From NCBI GenBank assembly GCA_031366605.1, contig JANLOO010000059.1, positions 6,440 to 70,439 of the forward strand: 64,000 bases of DNA, given 5' to 3'. Positions 8,376 through 16,852 of the stretch are shown one piece after another (the stretch's first letter is position 1; every line of letters begins with the position of its first letter). This stretch comes from CALMEC01 sp031366605 (GTDB lineage: Bacteria; Actinomycetota; Thermoleophilia; Miltoncostaeales; Miltoncostaeaceae). The position numbers and the translations under genes are program-made. Under the pieces are notes generated by a model, which saw nothing but the letters and a program-made list of their open reading frames with translations, was not told where the DNA came from and did no database searches.

Positions 8376-9893
8376 TCACGCGTGAGCGGCGACGTCTGGC
8401 TCGAGCGGGTGCACGCGGAGCGGCGGTGCGTCCAGCGAGCAGTGGCTGCATGGCTCCGGTTCATCGGTGCGCCGCGGCGGGTTTTGGATCGTGACTGCCG
8501 CGAGCAGCCCGCCGGCGATGCACACGCCGGCGGCGATCAACATGCCGCGCGTGAAGCCGTCGTCGAACGATGCTGCACCCACAGCCTGCGACGTCGAGAT
8601 CCCGGCGAGCGCGGGAATGATCGCGACCGCGATGAGTCCGGCCACGCGGGCGACGGTGTTGTTGATTGCCGCAGACGCACCGGCGTGTTCCTCACCACCC
8701 GCGTGCAGCACGGTCGACGTCAACGGGGCGACGGTCAACGACAGGCCCAGCGCGAACACCAACACCCCGGGCAACACCGTGGAGGCATACGGGCTCGTTC
8801 GGTCGATGATTCCGAGCAGGCCCAATCCGAGGCCCGCGACGATCGGACCGACGCTCATCGGCACGCGCGGTCCGATGCGCTGGGCCAGACGTCCGGCGCG
8901 TGCCGACAGCAGCAGCATCACGATCGTCAGCGGCACGAGCGACGCCCCGGCCGCCAGGGGTGAGTATCCGGCCGTCTGCTGCAACTGGATCGGCAGCAGG
9001 AACAACGCCCCGGCGAGCGCGGCGTAGACCACGAACGTCACGATGTTCGCCGCGCTGAACTGTCGTGACCGAAACAACTCGAGCGGAATCAGCGCACCAC
9101 GCCGTCCCTGCTCCAGCAGGATGAACGCCACCAGCCCTGCGATGCCCGCGGCGAGCGATCCGAGCACGCGCGGCGATGTCCACCCGGACGCCACGCCTGA
9201 TGTCAGCCCGTACGTCGCTGCAGCGAGTCCCAACGCGGTGACCGTTGCGCCGCGGATATCGAGCGTCAGGCCACGGACACTCTCGTCACGCGTCTCGGGA
9301 ACGTGGCGTCGCGCCACCCACACGACGGCCGCCGCGATGGGCAGGTTGATCAGAAAGATCAGCCGCCAGGAGACGGCTTCGATCAGGTAGCCACCGAGGA
9401 ATGGGCCGAGTGCGCCTGCGATGCCGCCAAGCCCGGACCACGCCCCGACGGCCGCGCCGCGATCCTCCCTGCGGAAACTGGTCTCAATGATCGCGAGGCT
9501 GCCTGGAGTGAGCAGTGCGGCACCGATGCCTTGAAGCCCGCGGGCCGTGATGAGCATCTCGACGTTTGGAGCGATGCCGCACAGCAGCGACGCGGCGGCG
9601 AACCAGATGGCCCCGACGCAGAACACCCGACGGCGTCCGAAATGATCGCCCAGGGAGCCACCGAGCAGCAGAAACGCCGCGAGTGTGAGCGTGTACGCGT
9701 TGATGGTCCATTGGAGGTTCGCCAGGTCGGCAGCCAGATCACGCCCGATCGTGGGCAGCGCGATGTTGACGACGGTGGCATCCAGAAACGCCATGCTCGA
9801 TCCGAGCACGGTTGCGAACAACACCCATCGACCTGCCGCCGACCGGTAGCTGACGCCAGGCGAACCTCCGAGCTGCTGGGATACGACGGCCAT
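8376..9893 (-). CDS. MFS drug-efflux transporter, DHA2 (EmrB/QacA) family
   Basis: The 505-residue membrane protein has about 14 predicted hydrophobic helices. It has the DHA2 signature LDATVVNIALPTIGRDL in helix 1, motif A as GGSLGDHFGRRR between helices 2 and 3, and the motif C-like GPFLGGYLIEAVSWR around helix 5. Such proteins are proton/drug antiporters in the cytoplasmic membrane; the substrate cannot be told. I place the start at the ATG of MAVVSQQLGG because the 18 preceding codons do not look like a transporter N-terminus. The C-terminal tail is short and has CSHC. It is the last gene of a minus-strand set with the hydrolase and glycosylase genes. Confidence 0.92.
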   Translation of the reverse strand: MAVVSQQLGGSPGVSYRSAAGRWVLFATVLGSSMAFLDATVVNIALPTIGRDLAADLANLQWTINAYTLTLAAFLLLGGSLGDHFGRRRVFCVGAIWFAAASLLCGIAPNVEMLITARGLQGIGAALLTPGSLAIIETSFRREDRGAAVGAWSGLGGIAGALGPFLGGYLIEAVSWRLIFLINLPIAAAVVWVARRHVPETRDESVRGLTLDIRGATVTALGLAAATYGLTSGVASGWTSPRVLGSLAAGIAGLVAFILLEQGRRGALIPLELFRSRQFSAANIVTFVVYAALAGALFLLPIQLQQTAGYSPLAAGASLVPLTIVMLLLSARAGRLAQRIGPRVPMSVGPIVAGLGLGLLGIIDRTSPYASTVLPGVLVFALGLSLTVAPLTSTVLHAGGEEHAGASAAINNTVARVAGLIAVAIIPALAGISTSQAVGAASFDDGFTRGMLIAAGVCIAGGLLAAVTIQNPPRRTDEPEPCSHCSLDAPPLRVHPLEPDVAAHA

Positions 9894-9950
9894 CCGATGA
9901 CGATAGCCGGGCCCGTGTCGAGATGGGACCCAACGGCCGTCGCGCAAGCG

Positions 9951-10625
9951 CTACTCGGATGCTCCGCCATTTGGATGGGCAAATGTGGTCAATGCATCTG
10001 CAACGTGCCGAGCCCAGCTGCCGGCGCGGGGAAGCGCCACGACGGACCCCCACGGGGCGCGCACGGCGATCGCATGAACTCCTCCGGCGATCAGGGTATA
10101 GGTGCCCGTCGTGCCATCGCGGCGCAGGCGGTCAAAGCCGGCGCGTGAGCTGGTCGGACTGACACCTGGGATGCCGGGCAGGTAGCGGTCCAGGCTCCCG
10201 TGGAAGACGTCGAAGTGTTTGCCCTCCATCCCCGGCATCGGGATGCGTTCTGGCAACCACGGCGCCAGGCCGATGACCTGATGTACCCGGGGGTGGCCTG
10301 CGATCGCGCCGGCGACGGCGCCGCCCATCGAGTAGCCCAGAATGACGACCTCTCGGGCGCCCCCGGTGACGAGGCCCTCGAGCGTCGCCGTCCCGTCCTC
10401 GATGCACATGTCCATCTGCCTCCACGAGCGAACGCGGTAGCGCACCTCAGCCCAGCCGACGTCGGGCAGGGTTGGGGCGAGTCTGCGCACCAGACACTCG
10501 ACGCTGGCGCTCCAGATACCCGGTCGTTCACGGGCCGTGCCCCCGTTGAGGCACAGCACGACGAGGCCGTCGCGAGGTCCGGTCACCCGGATCGTCGCGC
10601 CGGTGGTGAGTGTCTCTTCGGTCAC
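9951..10625 (-). CDS. alpha/beta hydrolase (dienelactone-hydrolase-like)
   Basis: The 224-residue cytosolic protein has an alpha/beta-hydrolase core. The nucleophile elbow is GYSMGG (about residue 98), and the late histidine is in AGGVHAIAV (about residue 182). The early strand VVLCLNGGTARERPG replaces the usual HGxxG oxyanion loop. The length and fold suggest a small esterase or thioesterase; the substrate is unknown. The start is a GTG that overlaps the stop of the upstream glycosylase gene (GTGA), so the two are translationally coupled. The MFS gene follows 57 bases downstream. Confidence 0.8.
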   Translation of the reverse strand: MTEETLTTGATIRVTGPRDGLVVLCLNGGTARERPGIWSASVECLVRRLAPTLPDVGWAEVRYRVRSWRQMDMCIEDGTATLEGLVTGGAREVVILGYSMGGAVAGAIAGHPRVHQVIGLAPWLPERIPMPGMEGKHFDVFHGSLDRYLPGIPGVSPTSSRAGFDRLRRDGTTGTYTLIAGGVHAIAVRAPWGSVVALPRAGSWARHVADALTTFAHPNGGASE

Positions 10626-11470
10626 CGAAGCAGTCGGCTGAGTCGTCGGTCGGCAAGCACGCGACCGCCATTCTGGCAGTTCGGGCAGTAGACGAGTTCA
10701 TATCCTTCGAACGACACGCGCTCCAACTTCCGTCCGCAGCGCAGGCACGGCTCACCGTAATGCTTGTGGACGATGGTCACGCGCTCCTCGCGGTCGGGCA
10801 GGTTGGTGGTGATGCGCTCGCGTGCCCGGCCGAGTGCCTGCCCCAGAACGGTGTCCGCGGCCTTCGCGAGCCGTGCACACTCCTCCTCGCTCAGGCGGGT
10901 GGCGGAGGCGAACGGCGGCAGGCGGGCCACCCACATGATGTCGCTCGCATACGCCCGGCCGATTCCCGCCACGCGCTGACCGTCACGCAGGGCGGTGTGC
11001 AGGCGAGCCGGTCGCGATGCCAACCGCTCACGCCACATCGCGGCCGGGAGCCCCAGGGGCTCGGGTCCCAAGCGAGCGAGCGGAGGATGCGCTGCAAGGC
11101 CATCGGAGTCGAGCAGATGGACGCCCGCCCGATGTTCGGTGGCGGACTCCCGCAGGCGCAGCTCATCACCATCCTCGAACATCAGCGACATCGCGACGGT
11201 CCGGCCGGGGCGCTTGGCGCTGCGCTTGCTCAGGCCGAGCCGACCGCCCTGCATCAGGTGGATGACGAGCGTCAGATCACCTGTTGCGACGCCGACGATC
11301 TTGCCGCGGCGCCAGACGTCGGTGACCGTTCGACCGGTCAGCGCGGCGAGCGGTGGATCCGCCGTCTTGAGCGCCGCCGGCTGCCACACGCCGGCACTTG
11401 CGACCGTCCGACCGACGCACGCGGTCGCCAATCCCTCGACCAGTGCCTGCAATTCAGGCAGTTCGGGCAC
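10622..11470 (-). CDS. Fpg/Nei-family DNA glycosylase
   Basis: The 282-residue protein begins with PELPELQ after the start codon, so the N-terminal proline nucleophile and E3 of formamidopyrimidine glycosylases are present; RRGKIV supplies the conserved lysine. The middle helix-two-turn-helix region precedes a C-terminal zinc finger with cysteines in CLRCG and CPNCQ. The family excises oxidised bases and nicks the strand. At the place in the finger where Fpg has the DNA-binding arginine, this protein has tyrosine (GYELVYCPNCQ), so it is more likely a Nei-like subtype than true MutM. The GTG start faces the deoC2 promoter; TATAGC on the minus strand near 11493-11498 may be its own -10 box. Confidence 0.9.
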   Translation of the reverse strand: MPELPELQALVEGLATACVGRTVASAGVWQPAALKTADPPLAALTGRTVTDVWRRGKIVGVATGDLTLVIHLMQGGRLGLSKRSAKRPGRTVAMSLMFEDGDELRLRESATEHRAGVHLLDSDGLAAHPPLARLGPEPLGLPAAMWRERLASRPARLHTALRDGQRVAGIGRAYASDIMWVARLPPFASATRLSEEECARLAKAADTVLGQALGRARERITTNLPDREERVTIVHKHYGEPCLRCGRKLERVSFEGYELVYCPNCQNGGRVLADRRLSRLLR

Positions 11471-11492
11471 GGGCGCGATTCTGCACGGTCGC

Positions 11493-11498
11493 TATACT
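11493..11498 (+). promoter_or_regulatory. -10 box TATACT of the deoC2-hisIE-trp operon
   Basis: TATACT lies exactly seven bases before ATG 11506, the spacing expected for leaderless transcription in actinobacteria. The same spacing is seen at vapB (36672-36677). There is no obvious -35 box. The element sits between the divergent glycosylase gene and deoC2. Confidence 0.55.
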
Positions 11499-11505
11499 CG
11501 CGACG

Positions 11506-11535
11506 ATGTCGGACCCCGGTATGGGAGACTCCTGA
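11506..11535 (+). other. nine-codon leader ORF or frameshifted start of deoC2
   Basis: ATG 11506 opens the peptide MSDPGMGDS and a TGA at 11533-11535. It lies one reading frame off from deoC2 and its stop overlaps the first deoC2 codons. A single extra base near 11530 would join it to the deoC2 frame. It is therefore either a leader peptide coupled to deoC2 or the true start seen through a frameshift or sequence error. Confidence 0.4.
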
Positions 11536-12221
11536 TCCAGTCTGAGGAGCTCGCGAAAACGATCGATCACACGCTCTTGGATGTTCGTGCCACGCAGGCC
11601 GACATCGAGCGAGTGTGTGACGAGGCGCGGGAATATCACTTCGCGACCGTCTGCTCGTTTCCGACGTTTCTACCGATCATGGTGGAGCGCCTGCACGGGT
11701 GCGACGTCAAGACGTGCGCGGTCATCTCGTACCCGTACGGCGCGGACCTGCCGGGAGGCAAGATTGCGGCGGCCGAGCAGGCCGTCACCGCCGGGGCCGA
11801 GGAGCTGGACGTCGTCATGAACGTCGTCGCGCTGCGCTCCGGTGACTTCGGGTACGTCCGCAACGAGCTTGCGAGCCTGGTCCGCGCGGTGCAGTCGCGG
11901 GCGGTCAACGACGCGCGCGGCATGGTCATCGTCAAGGTCGTCATCGAGGCACCCTACCTCGACGACAAGCTCAAGCGCCTGGCGTGCAAGATCGTCGCCG
12001 ACTCGGGCGCGGACTTCGCCAAGACCGCGACCGGCGTGGGCACCCAAGCCACCGTCGAGGACGTCGAGTTGATGCGCGAGGCCTTGCCCGAGGGCGTTGG
12101 CGTCAAGGCATCGGGCGGCATTCGCACGCTCGAGGCCGCCGAGGCCATGATCAACGCCGGTGCTTCACGCGTCGGCAGCGGGTCGGCGATCAAGATCATG
12201 AAGGAACTCTCGAAGTCCTGA
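11532..12221 (+). CDS. deoC: deoxyribose-phosphate aldolase, bacterial type
   Basis: The protein of about 229 residues has the short bacterial DeoC fold. IDHTLLDV is near the N-terminus, EELDVVMNV holds the conserved aspartate, the Schiff-base lysine is in GADFAKTATG, and VKASGGIRT holds the second lysine. The reaction is the same as for the DERA-like gene at 4345, but the sequences are plainly different. No ATG, GTG or TTG exists at the expected start. A GGGAG site at 11523-11527 precedes a CTG (11532) and an ATC (11535), and the first in-frame TTG would remove IDHTLL. The stop overlaps the hisIE ATG by one base. It is the first gene of an operon that continues through trpC. Confidence 0.88.
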   Translation: MIQSEELAKTIDHTLLDVRATQADIERVCDEAREYHFATVCSFPTFLPIMVERLHGCDVKTCAVISYPYGADLPGGKIAAAEQAVTAGAEELDVVMNVVALRSGDFGYVRNELASLVRAVQSRAVNDARGMVIVKVVIEAPYLDDKLKRLACKIVADSGADFAKTATGVGTQATVEDVELMREALPEGVGVKASGGIRTLEAAEAMINAGASRVGSGSAIKIMKELSKS

Positions 12222-12859
12222 TGAGCTCCTTCGACGCCGAGCCAGATGTGCTCGCGCGCGTCCGGTTCGGCCCCGATGGCCTGGTGCCGGTCGTCGTGCA
12301 AGACGCCACCAGCGGGCGTGTGCTGACCCACGCGTGGATGAACCAGGAGTCGCTGACCCGGACGCTCGCGACCGGGCAGACCTGGTTCTGGAGTCGCTCG
12401 CGCAACGAGCTGTGGAACAAGGGCGCAACCAGCGGCAACACCCAGCAGGTGCGCGGTTTGATGCTCGACTGCGACGGCGACACGATCCTGGCCCTCGTCG
12501 ACCAGACCGGCGTGGCGTGTCACACGGGGGCCGAGACCTGCTTTTCGGATCGTCTTGCGGGCGCGGCGGCCCAGCCGTTCGCATCGCTCGCGTCACTCGG
12601 TCGCACGGTCACTGCGCGCGCCGCTGCCGCCGATCCCGGGTCGTCATACACCGCCAGGTTGCTTGCCAAAGGCATCGACACCGTCTGCAAGAAGGTGGGC
12701 GAAGAGGCGACCGAGGTGGTCCTGGCGGCCAAAGGTGACGAACACGGCCAGGTCGTCTACGAGAGCGCCGACCTGCTGTACCACCTGACCGTGCTGTGGC
12801 AGGCAACCGGGGTCGGCATGGACGAGGTCGCCGCAGAGCTCGACTCCCGCCGCGCGTGA
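12221..12859 (+). CDS. hisIE: bifunctional HisIE (phosphoribosyl-AMP cyclohydrolase/phosphoribosyl-ATP pyrophosphatase)
   Basis: The 212-residue protein has a HisI domain first, with WFWSRSRNELWNKGATSGN and the zinc cysteines in DCDGD, VACHTG and ETCF. A HisE domain follows from about residue 125 with KVGEEATEVVLAAK and ESADLLYHL, which bind Mg2+ for pyrophosphate removal. It carries out steps 2 and 3 of histidine synthesis. The ATG overlaps the deoC2 stop (TGATG) and the stop overlaps the trpE GTG. No other his gene is in the window, so a lone histidine gene sits inside a tryptophan operon. Confidence 0.95.
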   Translation: MSSFDAEPDVLARVRFGPDGLVPVVVQDATSGRVLTHAWMNQESLTRTLATGQTWFWSRSRNELWNKGATSGNTQQVRGLMLDCDGDTILALVDQTGVACHTGAETCFSDRLAGAAAQPFASLASLGRTVTARAAAADPGSSYTARLLAKGIDTVCKKVGEEATEVVLAAKGDEHGQVVYESADLLYHLTVLWQATGVGMDEVAAELDSRRA

Positions 12860-14388
12860 GTGCGCTTCGCCTGGATTTGCCCCCGAGCGATGGCGCCGGG
12901 TTTGCGGTCTCTCCGACGCGTGACGAGGTTGCGGCGCTGCAGGGCGATCACCTGCAGGTGCCGCTGGTCCACACGTTCATCGCTGACTGCGAAACCCCCG
13001 TCAGTGCGTTTCTGAAGCTTCGCGATGACGGCCCGTGCTTTTTGCTCGAGTCCGCCGAAGAGGGCCAACGCCTGGGTCGCTACTCGATGATCGGCATCCG
13101 CCCCCAGGCGGTCATCCGTGGCGAGGGTGACCAGCTTGCCCTGCTGACCGATGGGGGTCATGTTCAGCCGCTGGATGCCGACGATCCGTTCGGCGCGGTC
13201 GAGGATGTCGTCGCGGCCACGGGCGTGGCGGCGCCGTCGATTGAGCTGGCGTTTCACGGTGGTGCGGTGGGTTTTTTCGGGTATGACCTTGTGCGCCGGG
13301 TGGAGCGGCTGCCCGACGTTCCACCCGACGACCGCGGCATCCCCGACATCGCGATGATGATCACCGGCCCGGTCGTGCAGTTTGACCACCTGAGTCGATC
13401 GCTGACCCTGGTCGTGCCGTGTCGCCTGGATCGCGGCCGGCCGCTGGACGACGAGTACGACCGAGCGGTCGGCGAGCTGCGTGAGATCAAGGCGCGCCTG
13501 TCGGGCCCCGTCCCGACACGGACGGAGCCCAAGCCGCCGACCCGGATCGGGCCGATCGAGAGCAACACGACCCGCCAAGACTTTGAAGCAGCGGTGGAGC
13601 GCGTCCGCGAGTACGTGTTCGCCGGTGACGCATTTCAGGTGGTGCCATCTCAGCGCTTCGCCACGCGCAACAACTTGGACCCATTCGCCATCTACCGGGG
13701 GCTTCGCACGGTCAACCCGTCGCCCTACATGTTCTTCTTGGACTTCGGCGATGTCGCGTTGGTGGGCTCGTCACCCGAGACGCTGGTCAAAGTGGTCGAC
13801 GGCGCGATCGAAACACGTCCCATTGCCGGATCCCGCCCCCGCGGCGAGACCCTGGCCGAGGACCAGCAGCTGGCCGAGGAGTTGCTGCAGGACCCCAAGG
13901 AACGCGCCGAGCACGTCATGCTGGTCGACCTCGGCCGCAACGATGTCGGTCGTGTCGCGCGGCCGGGTACGGTGGCGGTCAAGGAGCTGATGGGCATCCA
14001 CCTCTACAGTCACATCATGCACATCGAAAGCAGCGTGGTCGGTGAGCTGGCCCAGGGCATGCGGGCCAGTGACGCACTGCGCGCGACGTTCCCGGCCGGG
14101 ACGCTCTCGGGGGCCCCCAAAGTGCGGGCGATGGAGATCATCGACGAGCTGGAACCCACCAAGCGTGGACCGTACGGCGGCGCGGTCGGATACGTGGGAT
14201 TCAACGGCGACCTGGACGTGTGCATCACCATTCGCACGATCGTCTGCCACGACGGGGTCGCCTACGTGCAGGCGGGCGCCGGGATCGTGGCCGATTCGGT
14301 CCCGTCATCCGAGTTCACCGAGACCGAGAACAAGGCCGCCGGGATGTTCCGGGCCATCGAGGTCGCGGCCGCCCAGGCGGATTGGTAG
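12856..14388 (+). CDS. trpE: anthranilate synthase component I
   Basis: The 510-residue protein is of normal TrpE length. The N-terminal domain has the tryptophan feedback-site motif LLESAEEGQRLGRYS near residue 55, and the chorismate-binding domain ends with GAGIVADSVPSSEFTETENK. It makes anthranilate from chorismate with ammonia from TrpG in the cytosol. The GTG start overlaps the hisIE stop (GTGA), and trpG begins two bases after its stop. The intact LLES segment suggests normal inhibition by tryptophan. Confidence 0.96.
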   Translation: MSALRLDLPPSDGAGFAVSPTRDEVAALQGDHLQVPLVHTFIADCETPVSAFLKLRDDGPCFLLESAEEGQRLGRYSMIGIRPQAVIRGEGDQLALLTDGGHVQPLDADDPFGAVEDVVAATGVAAPSIELAFHGGAVGFFGYDLVRRVERLPDVPPDDRGIPDIAMMITGPVVQFDHLSRSLTLVVPCRLDRGRPLDDEYDRAVGELREIKARLSGPVPTRTEPKPPTRIGPIESNTTRQDFEAAVERVREYVFAGDAFQVVPSQRFATRNNLDPFAIYRGLRTVNPSPYMFFLDFGDVALVGSSPETLVKVVDGAIETRPIAGSRPRGETLAEDQQLAEELLQDPKERAEHVMLVDLGRNDVGRVARPGTVAVKELMGIHLYSHIMHIESSVVGELAQGMRASDALRATFPAGTLSGAPKVRAMEIIDELEPTKRGPYGGAVGYVGFNGDLDVCITIRTIVCHDGVAYVQAGAGIVADSVPSSEFTETENKAAGMFRAIEVAAAQADW

Positions 14389-14390
14389 CG

Positions 14391-14972
14391 ATGGCGATGA
14401 CTCCTCGCGTCGTGCTGGTCGACAACTACGACAGCTTCACGTACAACCTGTTCCAGTACTTGTCGGAGCATGGTGCTCAGGTGCTGGTGCACCGGCACGA
14501 TGCCATCGACATCGCCGGAATCGAGGCCCTTGGGCCGACCCACCTGGTGATCTCACCTGGCCCCAAGACCCCTGACCAGGCTGGCATCTCGCTCGACGCG
14601 ATCCGGCATTTTGCGGGTGTGGTTCCGGTGCTCGGCGTGTGCCTTGGCCACCAGGCGATCGGCCAGGCGTTTGGCGGAAACGTGATTCGCGGTGCGGAGC
14701 CGGTGCATGGCAAGACCAGCGAGATCTCCCACGACGGCAAGACGCTGTTTGCCGGCATCGAGAACCCGATGACCGCGACGCGCTATCACTCGCTCATCGT
14801 CCAGGGCGAGCTGCCCGCGGTGCTCGAAGTCTCGGCCTGGTGCGACGGTGACGTCATCATGGGTCTTCGCCATAGGGAGTTTCCGGTGGAGGGCGTGCAG
14901 TTTCACCCCGAGTCGATCCTGACCGCGGCCGGCAAACGGCTGCTGGCGAACTTCCTGGCGCTCTCGGTGTGA
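14391..14972 (+). CDS. trpG: anthranilate synthase glutamine amidotransferase component
   Basis: The 193-residue class I glutamine amidotransferase begins RVVLVDNYDSFTYN. It has the catalytic cysteine in GVCLGHQAIG (about residue 82) and the His-Glu pair in VQFHPES (about residue 172). It feeds ammonia to TrpE and in many bacteria also to PabB. ATG 14391 is two bases after the trpE stop; a second ATG two codons later is also possible. The stop overlaps the trpD GTG (GTGA). Confidence 0.95.
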   Translation: MAMTPRVVLVDNYDSFTYNLFQYLSEHGAQVLVHRHDAIDIAGIEALGPTHLVISPGPKTPDQAGISLDAIRHFAGVVPVLGVCLGHQAIGQAFGGNVIRGAEPVHGKTSEISHDGKTLFAGIENPMTATRYHSLIVQGELPAVLEVSAWCDGDVIMGLRHREFPVEGVQFHPESILTAAGKRLLANFLALSV

Positions 14973-16003
14973 GCATCGCCGCGCAGATCGATCGATTGCT
15001 CGCCGGTGAGGACCTGGGGCGCGAGGGCGCTGCCGAGGCGCTCGACGCGATCATGGGAGGCAACATCGACCCGGTTCAGACCGGGGCGTTCCTGATCGCG
15101 CTCCGCGCGAAGGGAGAGACCGCGGCCGAACTTGCCGGGTTGGCTTCCGTGGTGCGCGCCCGCAGCGAGTCGGTGTGGTTGACGAGCACTCCGCTCGTCG
15201 ACACCTGCGGCACCGGCGGTGGACGCTCCACGTTCAACGTCTCCACGGCCGCCGCGTTCGTGGTCGCCGGGGCCGGCGTCTCGGTCGCCAAACACGGCAA
15301 CCGCTCGGCGACGTCGCGCAGCGGGAGCGCCGACGTGTTGGAGGCCTTCGGCGCCAGGATCGACTTGTCGCCTGAGGCCGTCGCCCAGTGCGTGGAGCGC
15401 GTCGGGGTGGGGTTCATGTTTGCCCCGTCCCATCACCCGGCGTTCCGCCACATCGGACCGGTGCGCAAGGCGCTCGGCGTGCGGACGATCTTCAACCTGC
15501 TTGGTCCGTTGACGAACCCAGCCGGCGTACGTCGTCAGGTGATCGGGGTGTCAGACCCCGCCTATGTCGAACGGATCGCCGCCGCGCTGGGCGAGCTTGG
15601 GGCCGAGCACGCGTTGGTGGTCTCATCGGAGGACGGGTTGGACGAGATCTCGACGGGCGCGCCGACGCAGGTGGCGGAGGTGACGTCCACCGGCGTCCGG
15701 ATGTGGCGCATCGATCCAGTGGCGCTCGGCATCGCTCCCGCAGTTGAACAGGAGATCGCCGGCGGCGAACCCGCGGAGAACGCGGCAATCATCACCGCAG
15801 CGCTGGAACGCGGTGAAGGGGCTGCGGCCGACCTGATCGCAGTCAATGCCGCTGCCGCGATCCTGGTGTCGGGTCGCGCGACCAGCCTGGCCGACGCATT
15901 GACCGCCGCACGTGAGAGCATCACGAGCGGCGGCGCGCGCGAGCGTCTTGCGCAGTTCGTTGCCGTCACCAACGAGTTGGCGCCGGAGCGCCGGGGGGAA
16001 TAG
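14969..16003 (+). CDS. trpD: anthranilate phosphoribosyltransferase
   Basis: The 344-residue protein has the PRPP and Mg2+ site DTCGTGGGRSTFNVST at about residue 72, KHGNRSATSRSGSADVLE after it, and the anthranilate-tunnel segment with FMFAPSHHPA and RTIFNLLGPLTNPA. It joins anthranilate to PRPP, the second step of tryptophan synthesis. The GTG start overlaps the trpG stop by four bases, and trpC starts five bases after its stop. Confidence 0.96.
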   Translation: MSIAAQIDRLLAGEDLGREGAAEALDAIMGGNIDPVQTGAFLIALRAKGETAAELAGLASVVRARSESVWLTSTPLVDTCGTGGGRSTFNVSTAAAFVVAGAGVSVAKHGNRSATSRSGSADVLEAFGARIDLSPEAVAQCVERVGVGFMFAPSHHPAFRHIGPVRKALGVRTIFNLLGPLTNPAGVRRQVIGVSDPAYVERIAAALGELGAEHALVVSSEDGLDEISTGAPTQVAEVTSTGVRMWRIDPVALGIAPAVEQEIAGGEPAENAAIITAALERGEGAAADLIAVNAAAAILVSGRATSLADALTAARESITSGGARERLAQFVAVTNELAPERRGE

Positions 16004-16008
16004 GGGGC

Positions 16009-16785
16009 GTGGGGTTCCTGGAAGACATCGTCGATACGACCCGAGCGGGCGTGGAACGCCGACGGACGGGGGTGTCACTCGATGCGTTGATGGCGGAGCT
16101 TGAGCCCCCGGGTCGTGGTTGGCCGTTCTCGGAGGCCCTCATCGCCCCGGGCGTCTCGCTCATCGCCGAGATGAAGCGGGCAAGCCCGTCCAAGGGCCCG
16201 ATCCGTCCGGATGCCGATGTGGCCGAGATCGTGCAGATGTACGAAACCGCCGGCGCGGCGGCCTGTTCGATCCTGACCGAGCCGGAGTTCTTCGGTGGCA
16301 GCCTGAACGATCTGCGTCAAGCCCGAGCGGCCTGTTCGCTCCCGCTGCTTCGCAAGGACTTCATCATCGACGAGTACCAGCTCGTTGAGGCCAGGCTCGC
16401 CGGTGCCGATGCGGCGCTGCTCATCGTGGCGGCCATCGGCGACGAACTGCTGGGCGAACTCATCGCGTTTGGTCACGAGATCGGCCTTGACCTCCTCGTC
16501 GAGGTCCACGACGAGGAGGACGCGGAGATCGCGGTGGCCGCCGGGGCGGAGATCGTCGGGATCAACAACCGCAACCTCAAGACGCTCGAGGTCGACCCGG
16601 ACACCGTGCTGCGGCTCTTGCCGGACATCCCGGCGGGCACGACGGTGGTCGCGGAGTCAGGGATCTCGGATCCCGCCGACGTGCGCCGTCTCGAGGAGGC
16701 CGGCGTCGACGCGATCTTGGTGGGCGAGGCCCTGATGAGCGCCCCTGATCCGGCCGAAGCCATACGGGTCCTGCTCGGCCGCTGA
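16009..16785 (+). CDS. trpC: indole-3-glycerol phosphate synthase
   Basis: The 258-residue TIM barrel has IAEMKRASPSKGPI with the catalytic lysine near residue 53, LLRKDFIIDEYQL, VGINNRNLKTLEVD and AESGIS. It closes the indole ring in tryptophan synthesis. The start is GTG 16009. No trpF, trpB or trpA follows; those functions must be encoded elsewhere. A 67-bp gap leads to the ccmG-like gene. Confidence 0.96.
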   Translation: MGFLEDIVDTTRAGVERRRTGVSLDALMAELEPPGRGWPFSEALIAPGVSLIAEMKRASPSKGPIRPDADVAEIVQMYETAGAAACSILTEPEFFGGSLNDLRQARAACSLPLLRKDFIIDEYQLVEARLAGADAALLIVAAIGDELLGELIAFGHEIGLDLLVEVHDEEDAEIAVAAGAEIVGINNRNLKTLEVDPDTVLRLLPDIPAGTTVVAESGISDPADVRRLEEAGVDAILVGEALMSAPDPAEAIRVLLGR

Positions 16786-16852
16786 CGTGGCAAACGTCCT
16801 CGACTGAACCATCTTCGAGACGGGTGGTTGGACGTGGCGCTACATTGCCGGT

